DNA from: an uncultured Clostridia bacterium
GTDB lineage: Bacteria; Bacillota; Clostridia; Peptostreptococcales; Acidaminobacteraceae
DNA length: 6,238 bases
Direction of reading: 5' to 3'
NCBI GenBank assembly: GCA_937880545.1
Contig: CALFKA010000261.1
Coordinates: forward strand, 1 to 6,238
Below the pieces are notes generated by a model. That model worked only from the letters and a program-made list of their open reading frames with translations, was not told the origin of the DNA and did not search any database. Every line of letters starts with the position of its first letter. Positions within the stretch are counted from its first letter, which is position 1. The position numbers and the translations under genes are program-made. This document shows, piece by piece, positions 1 to 6,124 of the stretch.

Positions 1-4
1 CATC

Positions 5-22
5 ACGGATGGTCCGTTTTTT
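5..22 (+). terminator. Possible plus-strand terminator (small stem-loop with T-run)
   Basis: ACGGA, loop TGG, TCCGT forms a 5-bp stem directly followed by a run of T (17-22). It is oriented to stop plus-strand transcripts arriving from the left, convergent with the operon. The stem is short, and the window edge may cut off the left arm of a longer hairpin that uses GGTCCGT. The remaining bases to 71 hold no recognisable gene or promoter. Confidence 0.35.
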
Positions 23-71
23 CAATGGGTGTTGCGTTTACTTTGAAATCTAACCCAGGATGGGGGGTGAT

Positions 72-410
72 TTAGCCGGGTGGCCACTGAAGTTGGCGTC
101 CTCCGATCACATGGATGTGTACGTGATCGACACTCTGCTGTGCCTTCAATCCGGTATTGCCGACAATGCGAAATCCATCCTCTGCAAGCCCTTCCTTCAC
201 GGTGTACGTGCGAATCGCCTGAAACAGAGCGGTCAGCTCTTCCGGATGTTGTGAAAGTTCATTGATATTGGCAAAATGTGCTTTCGTGATAAACAGTACA
301 TGATGCGGGGCGACAGGCGAGATATCTTGAAATCCCAAAATGCGTTCGTCTTCGTAGACTTTTTCTGAAGGAATCTCTCCCGCCGCAATCCTACAAAACA
401 AACAGTCCAT
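72..410 (-). CDS. HIT-family (HINT/PKCI-like) nucleotide phosphoramidase or hydrolase
   Basis: A complete 112-residue histidine-triad protein of the HINT branch, whose members hydrolyse purine nucleoside phosphoramidates and related adenylated compounds; the physiological substrate is unclear in most bacteria. The start MDCLFCRIAAGEIPS is typical, with a Cys pair (C3, C6) that binds zinc in some members. GNTGLKAQQSV (84-94) leads into the triad H96-V-H98-I-H100-V, with H98 the likely nucleophile, and the chain ends GGRQLQWPPG as in most HINT proteins. The start is ATG with AAAGGA 5 bases upstream. It is 11 bases after mtaB and so probably cotranscribed with prmA-mtaB. A HIT gene after mtaB is a common arrangement in Firmicutes, often followed by rpsU, which is not visible here. 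No clear terminator follows it within the window. Confidence 0.93.
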   Translation of the reverse strand: MDCLFCRIAAGEIPSEKVYEDERILGFQDISPVAPHHVLFITKAHFANINELSQHPEELTALFQAIRTYTVKEGLAEDGFRIVGNTGLKAQQSVDHVHIHVIGGRQLQWPPG

Positions 411-421
411 GTCTGTCCTTT

Positions 422-1621
422 CTAGGCTCTGAGCACCAGGCCATCTCGTCTAAGTACTTTTCTCACTTGTATCGTACCCGAAGATGGAGCGAAGGCAACT
501 TCTACCCGGGCGTACTGTGGTGTCAATCCCCCATGATCTTCAAAGAGAACTTGCACCTCTCGGCCAATAAATCTCTCGAGATACTTCTCCTGTTCTTTCT
601 GAACTACCTGACGGAGTCTGGCGCTGCGTTTTTTCTTCACCTGCGGATCCAGGTCAGGAAGTTTTGCCGCCACGGTTCCCTCTCGTCTTGAATAGGCAAA
701 AACATGGACCGAGGCAAAACCAATCCTCCGCACGAAATCCACCGACTCCAAAAACTCCTTTTCTCCTTCTGTGGGAAAACCTACGATGATATCCGTGGTG
801 ATCGCCGCATCCGGAAAAACGCGTCGAATCAAATGGACTTTCTCTTCATATTCCTCCGGCGTGTATTTCCTATTCATGTCTTTTAGCACCTTTTCACTGC
901 CCGACTGCAACGAAAGATGGAAATGATCACAGAACCCCGGCACTTTTGAGACCGTCTCTAAGAATTCTTCTGTGATGATCCCCTGTTCAAGACTCCCTAG
1001 GCGGATACGCTCTGGTGAAAGCTCAGATACTTTTGTGATCAGCTCCCTCAGAGAGCTTCCTGTGTCTTTTCCATAACTCGATAGATGGATGCCTGTGAGC
1101 ACCACCTCTTTAAAGCCTTCGGCGATGCGCGTGGCGACCATCCGGAGAATCTCTTCTTCCGGCATGCTCCTGGCACAGCCTCTTGCATAGGGAATAATGC
1201 AGTAACTACAGTAGGAGTCACATCCATCCTGCACTTTGATATAGGTCCGCGTGCGCGGATGCATCTGCGCCTGCGACTCCTGCTCAGGTGATGACAGAGA
1301 AAACGCTTCCAGAATTCTTCCCAATGCCTCTCCCTTGCTTTCAGAATCCAGACATAGATCGACCCCTTCGATCTTCTCCTCATGAAGTGTCACATAGCAG
1401 CCCAGGGCAGCTACGAACCCACCCTCCCTTTTCGCCGCCTCAATGCTGCGCCGACTCTTTGCATCCGATAGATGTGTGACAGAGCAGGTGTTGACGACGA
1501 TCAGGTCCGCCTTTTCTTCAGGTAGCGCGGGGACAAACCCGGCCTGAAGAAGCCCTTCTCTTAGCTGCTGTGTTTCTTCTGCATTGACCTTACAGCCAAG
1601 CGTCACAAAGCGCACGGTCAT
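422..1621 (-). CDS. mtaB: MtaB, tRNA threonylcarbamoyladenosine (t6A37) methylthiotransferase
   Basis: A 399-residue radical-SAM enzyme that converts t6A to ms2t6A at position 37 of tRNAs such as tRNA-Lys, stabilising decoding of A-starting codons. The N-terminal UPF0004 domain has the three Cys for the auxiliary 4Fe-4S cluster: GCKVN (C10), NTCSVT (C46) and GCYV (C75). The radical-SAM triad is CDSYCSYC (C134, C138, C141), followed by IIPYARG. HFHLSLQSGS (234-242 region) and TDIIVGFPTE (276-285) are further family motifs, and a compact TRAM-like RNA-binding tail starts at about FIGREV (351). GCKVN and the overall pattern favour MtaB over MiaB or RimO. Length is a little short of the usual 420-450. 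The ATG at 1621 overlaps the prmA stop as ATGA and has GGAG 8 bases upstream; a start 10 codons further up would lie deeper in prmA and is less likely. Confidence 0.93.
   Translation of the reverse strand: MTVRFVTLGCKVNAEETQQLREGLLQAGFVPALPEEKADLIVVNTCSVTHLSDAKSRRSIEAAKREGGFVAALGCYVTLHEEKIEGVDLCLDSESKGEALGRILEAFSLSSPEQESQAQMHPRTRTYIKVQDGCDSYCSYCIIPYARGCARSMPEEEILRMVATRIAEGFKEVVLTGIHLSSYGKDTGSSLRELITKVSELSPERIRLGSLEQGIITEEFLETVSKVPGFCDHFHLSLQSGSEKVLKDMNRKYTPEEYEEKVHLIRRVFPDAAITTDIIVGFPTEGEKEFLESVDFVRRIGFASVHVFAYSRREGTVAAKLPDLDPQVKKKRSARLRQVVQKEQEKYLERFIGREVQVLFEDHGGLTPQYARVEVAFAPSSGTIQVRKVLRRDGLVLRA
1618..1621 (-). promoter_or_regulatory. ATGA start-stop overlap coupling mtaB to prmA
   Basis: The mtaB ATG (1621-1619) and the prmA TGA (1620-1618) share two bases. 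GGAG (1633-1630) inside the prmA 3' end sits 8 bases before the mtaB start. This is a classical translational-coupling junction, so the two proteins are expected to be made together. Confidence 0.85.
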
Positions 1622-2490
1622 ACCACGCGCTCCAGCACTAGAGCGGACCATTCATTCATCGAGGTTTCCTCCAATAACTTGTAGTGTTCCTGATAAGCTT
1701 GCAAGACCTCTGCCACTCGCTCATTCAGGATACCCGAGAGGATGATTCTGCCCTCCACGGGGAGGACGCTGAGTGTCTGAGGAGCCATCTGAATCAAGAT
1801 GGGCGGTAGAATGTTGGCGACAATCATGTCGGCTGGCTCCTCTACTCCCAGAAGCAGATCACCTTCTGTGAGACGGATCATGCCTCCAAAAGAATTCAGT
1901 GAGAGGTTTTCCTGCGCATTGGAAAATGTCTTCGGATCGTTTTCAATGGCGAGCACACTCCCGGCGCCTAGGACAGCCGCACAGAGCGAGAGAACTCCGC
2001 TTCCGCTTCCCACATCGATGACTCGGTCTCCTTGCTTTATCCACTTCTCAAGCGCTGCTGCCGAGAGGCGAGTCGTCTCATGACTACCGGTGCCAAACGC
2101 CATTCCCGGAAGGAGAGTCACGTTGCGCTTGTTGTCTGCAGGCGCAACCCAAGGGGGATGAATAAAGAGCGTCTCGCCGACAGCGATACCGGTAAACCCT
2201 TCCGCCCACTTCTTCATCCAGTCCACTTCTTCGGTCTCGACTTCTTTCCAGGAGACCATCAAATGGGTTAGGTCAGAAAGGACTGACTGAATGACCTCTA
2301 CCGCGCCATAGAGCAGCGCGTGGGGTTCTCCAGCAGGTTTGATGGGTCTTTCTTCCTCATTCCAGTGGGGGTCATCATATATGGGGTCATTTGGATTGAC
2401 GATTTCCACTCCATCGAGTGCATAGAGCGCGATCATTTCTTCAAACTCACTGATACTTTCGGGTCTCAGACGTACTTCTACTGATGTCAT
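1618..2490 (-). CDS. prmA: PrmA, ribosomal protein L11 methyltransferase
   Basis: A 290-residue class I SAM-dependent enzyme of the PrmA family, which methylates ribosomal protein L11 at several amino groups. The N-terminal substrate-recognition domain is about 1-60. The linker region then shows the PrmA signatures WMKKWAEGF (91-99), VGETLFIHPPW (104-114) and LLPGMAFGTGSHETTRL (126-142). The SAM-binding motif is VIDVGSGSGVLSL (157-169), with the ribose-binding acidic residue probably E183 (AIENDP), and VANILPPILI (224-233) takes the place of the usual NILA-type motif IV. Length is slightly below the common 300-315. The ATG at 2490 is chosen because AGAGGA lies 3 bases upstream and a promoter lies just before it. 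An in-frame GTG at 2568 would fall inside the dnaJ terminator and before the promoter. The end overlaps mtaB by 4 bases. Confidence 0.93.
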   Translation of the reverse strand: MTSVEVRLRPESISEFEEMIALYALDGVEIVNPNDPIYDDPHWNEEERPIKPAGEPHALLYGAVEVIQSVLSDLTHLMVSWKEVETEEVDWMKKWAEGFTGIAVGETLFIHPPWVAPADNKRNVTLLPGMAFGTGSHETTRLSAAALEKWIKQGDRVIDVGSGSGVLSLCAAVLGAGSVLAIENDPKTFSNAQENLSLNSFGGMIRLTEGDLLLGVEEPADMIVANILPPILIQMAPQTLSVLPVEGRIILSGILNERVAEVLQAYQEHYKLLEETSMNEWSALVLERVV

Positions 2491-2493
2491 GCT

Positions 2494-2499
2494 TCCTCT
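2494..2499 (-). promoter_or_regulatory. prmA ribosome binding site
   Basis: AGAGGA ends 3 bases before the ATG at 2490 (the GAGG core is at 4 bases, a little tight). It decides the start in favour of this ATG over the in-frame GTG at 2568, which has no purine-rich site. Confidence 0.7.
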
Positions 2500-2511
2500 T
2501 TTCTGACAAAC

Positions 2512-2540
2512 ATCATAAGCGATACCACCGAGTCGGTCAA
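2512..2540 (-). promoter_or_regulatory. Sigma-A-type promoter for prmA-mtaB-HIT
   Basis: The -35 TTGACC (2540-2535) and -10 TATGAT (2517-2512) are separated by exactly 17 bases, each matching the consensus at 5 of 6 positions. The predicted transcription start is near 2504-2506, giving a leader of only about 15 bases that still contains the AGAGGA ribosome binding site of prmA. It lies immediately after the dnaJ terminator, where an independent promoter would make sense. No operator-like inverted repeat is seen around it. Confidence 0.72.
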
Positions 2541-2550
2541 TGTGGGGACA

Positions 2551-2578
2551 CAAAAACAAAACCCCCACATAGGGGGGT
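2551..2578 (-). terminator. Rho-independent terminator after dnaJ
   Basis: On the minus strand a 6-bp stem (ACCCCC with GGGGGT, loop of 6 containing TATGT) is followed directly by TTTTGTTTTTG. It begins 8 bases after the dnaJ TAA. The T-tract is on the minus-strand side only, so it acts on dnaJ-direction transcripts. The tract is broken by one G and the stem is short, so partial read-through into prmA is plausible. Confidence 0.8.
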
Positions 2579-2586
2579 AAATGGCA

Positions 2587-3738
2587 TTAATTGTTGCCGA
2601 TGGCATCTTTTACTTTGTCAAAGAAGCTTTTGCTTTCTTTGGGAGTGACCATGTTCATCTCTTTTCCATAGTTCAGGAGCGCTTCCTTCTGCTTGTCATT
2701 TAGAGCTGTCGGTACATCAACGATGATCGTGACGTAATGATCGCCCTTCCCATAGGAGTTCACCCTGGGAATGCCGGCTCCCGCCAGACGGCGCACTTCT
2801 CCGGACTGTGTGCCGGCAGAAACCTTGAAGCGGATCTTTCCTTCCAGTGATGGAATCTCGATCTCATCGCCAAGAGCTGCCTGAATATAGTTGATGTGAA
2901 CTTCCTGATGGATGTCACTGCCTTCTCTTCGGAAACGATTGTCCGCGGTAACACGGAAATGTAGGAGGACATCGCCCTTTGGGCCTCCCGCTTCCCCAAC
3001 ATCTCCTTCACCCGAGAGTGTCAAAATGTGACCGTTGTCGACGCCTGCTGGGATCTTGACATTGAGTTTCTTGCGCTTTCTCACCTTGCCTTTTCCCTTA
3101 CAGGTATGACAGGGTGTCGTGGGAATTTCACCTGATCCTCGGCACGTGGGGCATTCCTGTACACTGATGGTCTCACCAAACAGTGAGCGCTGAGCATATC
3201 GGACTTCTCCTCTGCCGCCGCACTGTTCACAGGTCTTGGTCGTGGTGCCCGGCTCTGCGCCACTGCCGGAGCAAGTCGGACAATCTTCTAAGCGGTAGAA
3301 TGTCACTTCTTTCTCTGCACCCTGCACCGCTTCCATAAAGCTCAGGCGCACTTCTACCTGAACATCACTGCCTCTGCGTACGCGGCTGAAGCCTCGAGAA
3401 GAGGAAGAGAACCCTCCCCCAAAGAAGCTACTGAAGACATCTCCGAAGTCCTCGAAACCGCCAAATCCTCCGGCAAAAGGTCCGCCGGCACCACCGGCAG
3501 CCTGTGCCGAAGGGTCGACGCCGGCATGACCGAACTGATCGTAGAGCTTGCGCTTCTGCGGATCCGTCAGAATCTCATAGGCTTCATTGATTTCTTTAAA
3601 TTTTGCTTCGGCTTCTTTGTCTCCCTGATTTTTATCAGGGTGATACTTCATGGCCAGTTTTCGGTAGGCACTTTTGAGCGTCTTTTCATCCGCCCCTTTG
3701 TCCACTCCGAGAACTTCATAATAGTCGCGTTTACTCAT
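2587..3738 (-). CDS. dnaJ: DnaJ, Hsp40 co-chaperone (type I)
   Basis: A complete 383-residue type I J protein that delivers substrates to DnaK and stimulates its ATP hydrolysis. The J domain (about 4-71) opens RDYYEVLGV and carries the essential HPD at 33-35. A Gly/Phe-rich region (about 81-117) follows. The zinc-binding domain has all four CxxCxGxG repeats: CPTCSGSG (153), CEQCGGRG (170), CPTCRGSG (196) and CHTCKGKG (210), so both zinc centres are intact. The C-terminal substrate-binding and dimerisation region runs to the end, closing with FFDKVKDAIGNN. Length is normal for the family. The start is ATG with an AAGGA-type site that lies in a hairpin. The gene is 33 bases after dnaK and is followed within 8 bases by an intrinsic terminator, so it is probably the last gene of the main heat-shock transcript. 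Confidence 0.98.
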   Translation of the reverse strand: MSKRDYYEVLGVDKGADEKTLKSAYRKLAMKYHPDKNQGDKEAEAKFKEINEAYEILTDPQKRKLYDQFGHAGVDPSAQAAGGAGGPFAGGFGGFEDFGDVFSSFFGGGFSSSSRGFSRVRRGSDVQVEVRLSFMEAVQGAEKEVTFYRLEDCPTCSGSGAEPGTTTKTCEQCGGRGEVRYAQRSLFGETISVQECPTCRGSGEIPTTPCHTCKGKGKVRKRKKLNVKIPAGVDNGHILTLSGEGDVGEAGGPKGDVLLHFRVTADNRFRREGSDIHQEVHINYIQAALGDEIEIPSLEGKIRFKVSAGTQSGEVRRLAGAGIPRVNSYGKGDHYVTIIVDVPTALNDKQKEALLNYGKEMNMVTPKESKSFFDKVKDAIGNN

Positions 3739-3740
3739 TG

Positions 3741-3760
3741 CCTTTCCTTAAGAGGAAAGG
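3741..3760 (-). promoter_or_regulatory. 8-bp hairpin that sequesters the dnaJ ribosome binding site
   Basis: On the minus strand CCTTTCCT, loop CTTA, AGGAAAGG forms a perfect 8-bp stem. The 3' arm is itself the dnaJ Shine-Dalgarno region (AAGGA, core about 6 bases before ATG) and ends 2 bases before the start codon. When folded in the mRNA the site would be hidden. A ribosome finishing dnaK 13-15 bases upstream, or heat, could open it. The structure is seen directly; control of dnaJ translation by coupling or as an RNA thermometer is inference. Confidence 0.6.
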
Positions 3761-3774
3761 CCCTTGCAGGGCCT
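3758..3774 (-). repeat. Perfect 7-bp inverted repeat at the dnaK 3' end
   Basis: On the minus strand AGGCCCT, loop GCA, AGGGCCT forms a G/C-rich stem that begins at the AG of the dnaK TAG stop. It is followed by a pyrimidine run (TTCCTCTT), so it resembles a weak attenuator or an mRNA 3'-end stabiliser. Its last three bases are shared with the next hairpin, so both stems cannot be fully formed at once. The role is inferred. Confidence 0.6.
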
Positions 3775-5584
3775 ATTCCTCGTCCACTACTTCATAGTCG
3801 GTGTCTTGGGGTTCTCCCTGAGGAGCTTCCTGAGCCTGCTGCTCCTGGGCTTTCTTTTCATAAACCTTCTGAGCCAGCGGCTGCATCGCATTGCTGAGCG
3901 CATCGACGCTCTCGCGAATCTCACTTAGTGTATCACCTTCAAGTGCCTTTTTCAATGACTCGATTTCTTTCTCGACAGAAGCTTTCTCGTCTTCTGTGAT
4001 ATCGTTTTCCAGATCCTTGAGGCTCTGTTCGGTGTCATAGATCAGGGAGTCGGCCTTGTTGCGCATTTCGGCCAGGTCTTTTCTCTCCTGGTCTTCTTTT
4101 GCGTACTGCTCAGCTTCCTTGACCTTCTTTTGAATCTCACTGTCGGTCATGTTGGCAGAAGCGGTGATATTGATACTTTGCTCCTTGCCTGTGCCCAGGT
4201 CCTTAGCGAACACATGGACAATACCGTTGGCGTCGATGTCAAAGGTGACTTCGATCTGCGGCACACCTCTTCTTGCCGGAGGAATTCCGTCGAGCTGGAA
4301 GCGTCCGAGAGTGATATTGTCTTTGGCCATGGTACGCTCACCCTGTAGGACATGAATATCCACAGCAGGCTGATTGTCGCTGGCTGTTGAGAAGATCTGA
4401 CTCTTCTTCGTGGGGATGGTTGTATTTCTGTCGATGAGCTTCGTGAACACTTCTCCAAGAGTCTCGATTCCCAGTGACAGCGGAGTGACGTCGAGGAGCA
4501 GGACATCGTGGACATCGCCCGAGAGAACACCTGCTTGAATCGCAGCGCCGGCAGCAACAGCTTCATCGGGGTTTACACCCTTGTGTGGCTCTTTGTTGAT
4601 AATAGCGCGCACGGCATCGACGACAGCCGGGATACGAGTGGATCCACCCACGAGTACGACGTCATCTATTTCGGTTGCTTTGAGTCCGGAGTCTTTGAGG
4701 GCGGACTTCATCGGCCCTTCCGTCTTCTTCACGAGATCTGCTGTCAGCTGATCAAATTTCGCCCTCGTCAGCTCATAGTCCATATGGACGGGTCCGTCCT
4801 CATTCATCGAGATGAAGGGCAGGTTGATGGTGGTCGAGTGTGTGGTCGAAAGCTCCATCTTCGCCTTCTCGCTAGCTTCCTTCAGGCGCTGCATAGCGGA
4901 GCGGTCTTTGCTTAGATCGATCGCATAATCACCCTTGAATCTCTCGACAAGCCAATCCATAACTTTTCTGTCAAAGTCGTCGCCGCCGAGGAGGTTGTTG
5001 CCGTTGGTGGCGAGCACTTCGAAAACGCCTTCACCGATCTCGAGGATCGAGACGTCAAACGTGCCGCCGCCAAGGTCAAAGACAAGAATCTTCTTGTTGA
5101 TGTTTTCTTTGTCGAGTCCGTAGGCAAGAGATGCCGCTGTGGGCTCATTGATGATGCGCTTGACATCGAGTCCAGCAATGCGTCCGGCGTCTTTTGTCGC
5201 CTGGCGCTGTGCGTCCGTAAAGTACGCCGGGGTTGTGATGACAGCTTCTGTCACTTTTTCCCCGAGATAGCTCTCTGCATCCGCCTTCAGTTTGGCGAGA
5301 ATCAATGCCGAGATTTCCTGTGGAGTGTATTCCTTCCCATCGATGGTCTTAGACCAATCTGTGCCCATGTGGCGCTTGATGCTGGCGATGGTGCGGTCGG
5401 GGTTGGTGATAGACTGACGCTTGGCAGTTTCACCTACGAGGCGCTCGCCTTTTTTTGTGAACGCAACGATGGAAGGTGTTGTGCGGTTTCCTTCTGCGTT
5501 CGGGATGATTTTTGCTTCTCCACCTTCGAGAACAGCCACCACTGAGTTGGTTGTTCCGAGGTCAATTCCTATCATTTTTGCCAT
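3773..5584 (-). CDS. dnaK: DnaK, Hsp70 molecular chaperone
   Basis: A complete 603-residue Hsp70, the ATP-driven chaperone that binds exposed hydrophobic peptide stretches with DnaJ and GrpE as partners in the cytoplasm. The ATPase domain (about 1-357) shows the phosphate-1 loop IGIDLGTTNSVVAV (5-18), the phosphate-2 loop FDLGGGTFDVSI (169-180), INEPTAASLAYG (145-156) and the adenosine motif VLVGGSTRIPAV (310-321). The hydrophobic interdomain linker is VLLLDVTPLS (361-370). The substrate-binding beta domain follows to about 475, then the helical lid, and a Gln/Ala-rich disordered tail ending EVVDEE. After SIKRHMGTDW (68-77) the chain goes almost at once to YTPQEI, so the roughly 24-residue insertion of proteobacterial DnaK is missing, as in Gram-positive-type DnaK. 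One oddity is HVFAKDLG (457-464), where most family members have NVSAKD. The start is ATG with AGGAGG at 5 bases. The stop TAG begins the dnaK-dnaJ hairpin region. Confidence 0.98.
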   Translation of the reverse strand: MAKMIGIDLGTTNSVVAVLEGGEAKIIPNAEGNRTTPSIVAFTKKGERLVGETAKRQSITNPDRTIASIKRHMGTDWSKTIDGKEYTPQEISALILAKLKADAESYLGEKVTEAVITTPAYFTDAQRQATKDAGRIAGLDVKRIINEPTAASLAYGLDKENINKKILVFDLGGGTFDVSILEIGEGVFEVLATNGNNLLGGDDFDRKVMDWLVERFKGDYAIDLSKDRSAMQRLKEASEKAKMELSTTHSTTINLPFISMNEDGPVHMDYELTRAKFDQLTADLVKKTEGPMKSALKDSGLKATEIDDVVLVGGSTRIPAVVDAVRAIINKEPHKGVNPDEAVAAGAAIQAGVLSGDVHDVLLLDVTPLSLGIETLGEVFTKLIDRNTTIPTKKSQIFSTASDNQPAVDIHVLQGERTMAKDNITLGRFQLDGIPPARRGVPQIEVTFDIDANGIVHVFAKDLGTGKEQSINITASANMTDSEIQKKVKEAEQYAKEDQERKDLAEMRNKADSLIYDTEQSLKDLENDITEDEKASVEKEIESLKKALEGDTLSEIRESVDALSNAMQPLAQKVYEKKAQEQQAQEAPQGEPQDTDYEVVDEE

Positions 5585-5596
5585 TTTAGCCTCCTA
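5585..5596 (-). promoter_or_regulatory. dnaK ribosome binding site fused to the grpE stop codon
   Basis: AGGAGG (5595-5590) sits 5 bases before the dnaK ATG. The grpE stop TAG (5596-5594) shares its last two bases with it. The arrangement has the same stop, core and spacing as at the hrcA-grpE junction, and predicts strong, coupled initiation of dnaK. Confidence 0.85.
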
Positions 5597-6112
5597 TTTT
5601 GATACCTTGACCATGGCTGGCCGGATAATCTTATCTTTCAATTTATAACCTGTCTGAAGTTCTTCGAGGACAATTCCCTCCGGTGTGCCCTCTATCTCTT
5701 CTGTGAGAACAGCGTGATGTAAGTGAGGATCGAACGTTTCCCCCTTCACGCACAGAGGCTCAAGGGATTCCTTTTTTACAAATTCATCCAGACTACGCTC
5801 GATCATCTCAATCCCTTCTGCAAATGCCTGGCCTCCTTCAATCTGCGCCATCATTTCCTTCGCTCGCTTGAAGTTGTCGAGCACCGGTAGAAGATTACAG
5901 AGCAGCTGTTCATTGGCAAAGCTCAAAAGAGCTTCCTTTTCCTTCTGTGTGCGATGTCGGTAGTTTTGGTACTCTGCCTGCAGCCGCAGGTTCTTCTCCC
6001 TGAGCGCCTCTACCTCCTCTGCGAGATCTATGACCTCTTCTTCCTCGACGGGCACTTCTTCGATCACGGCTTCATCGAGTTGTTCTTTCTTGTCCTTGTC
6101 TTTTCGAGCCAA
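5594..6112 (-). CDS. grpE: GrpE, nucleotide exchange factor of DnaK
   Basis: This 172-residue cytoplasmic protein is the Hsp70 nucleotide exchange factor: a GrpE dimer opens the DnaK ATPase domain, releases ADP and so resets the chaperone cycle. Residues 1-35 are a charged, probably disordered leader rich in Lys then Glu. About 30-90 form the long coiled-coil helix (LAEEVEALREKNLRLQAEYQNY), written here only as its type of heptad pattern at 30-51, and LLPVLDNFKRA (74-84) is the usual GrpE core motif. The C-terminal beta domain shows FDPHLHHAV (127-135), EELQTGYKL (150-158) and IIRPAMVKVSK (162-172), all family hallmarks. The length is at the short side of the usual 170-200 because of the short leader. 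The start is TTG, supported by AGGAGG at 5-base spacing and by a stop in frame just upstream; no ATG occurs in frame before residue 87. The stop overlaps the dnaK ribosome binding site. Confidence 0.96.
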   Translation of the reverse strand: MARKDKDKKEQLDEAVIEEVPVEEEEVIDLAEEVEALREKNLRLQAEYQNYRHRTQKEKEALLSFANEQLLCNLLPVLDNFKRAKEMMAQIEGGQAFAEGIEMIERSLDEFVKKESLEPLCVKGETFDPHLHHAVLTEEIEGTPEGIVLEELQTGYKLKDKIIRPAMVKVSK

Positions 6113-6124
6113 TCCTTCCTCCTA
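6113..6124 (-). promoter_or_regulatory. grpE ribosome binding site fused to the hrcA stop codon
   Basis: A full AGGAGG (6123-6118) lies 5 bases before the TTG start of grpE. Its first two bases are the last two of the hrcA TAG stop (6124-6122). That same TAG is in frame with grpE, so no start further upstream is possible, which fixes TTG as the start. The layout suggests ribosomes that finish hrcA can re-initiate on grpE. Confidence 0.85.

Noticed and set aside
1..3. An ATG on the minus strand at the very edge as the start of the next gene (for example rpsU)
   Set aside because: Only the start codon itself would be visible and no clear ribosome binding site precedes it.
52..71. CCCA/TGGG inverted repeat just after the HIT gene as a minus-strand terminator
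   Set aside because: The stem is only 4 bp and the sequence after it is TTAGATTT, not a T-run, so it is too weak to call.
1622..1651. Ten-residue longer MtaB start inside prmA
   Set aside because: The ATGA overlap with GGAG at 8 bases gives a protein beginning MTVRFVTLGCKVN, the usual distance from the start to the first Cys in this family.
2491..2568. Longer PrmA starting at the in-frame GTG at 2568
   Set aside because: The GTG lies in the loop and stem of the dnaJ terminator, upstream of the promoter, without a ribosome binding site; the extra 26 residues do not look like a PrmA N-terminus.
3526..3897. A 123-codon plus-strand open frame crossing the dnaJ-dnaK junction
   Set aside because: It is antisense to two unmistakable genes and shows no recognisable domain; the long frame follows from the codon bias of the opposite strand.
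4147..4915. Open frames of 135 and 139 codons inside dnaK (plus strand 4508-4915, minus strand 4147-4566)
   Set aside because: They are other-frame shadows of the dnaK coding region, with no ribosome binding site or recognisable family motif.
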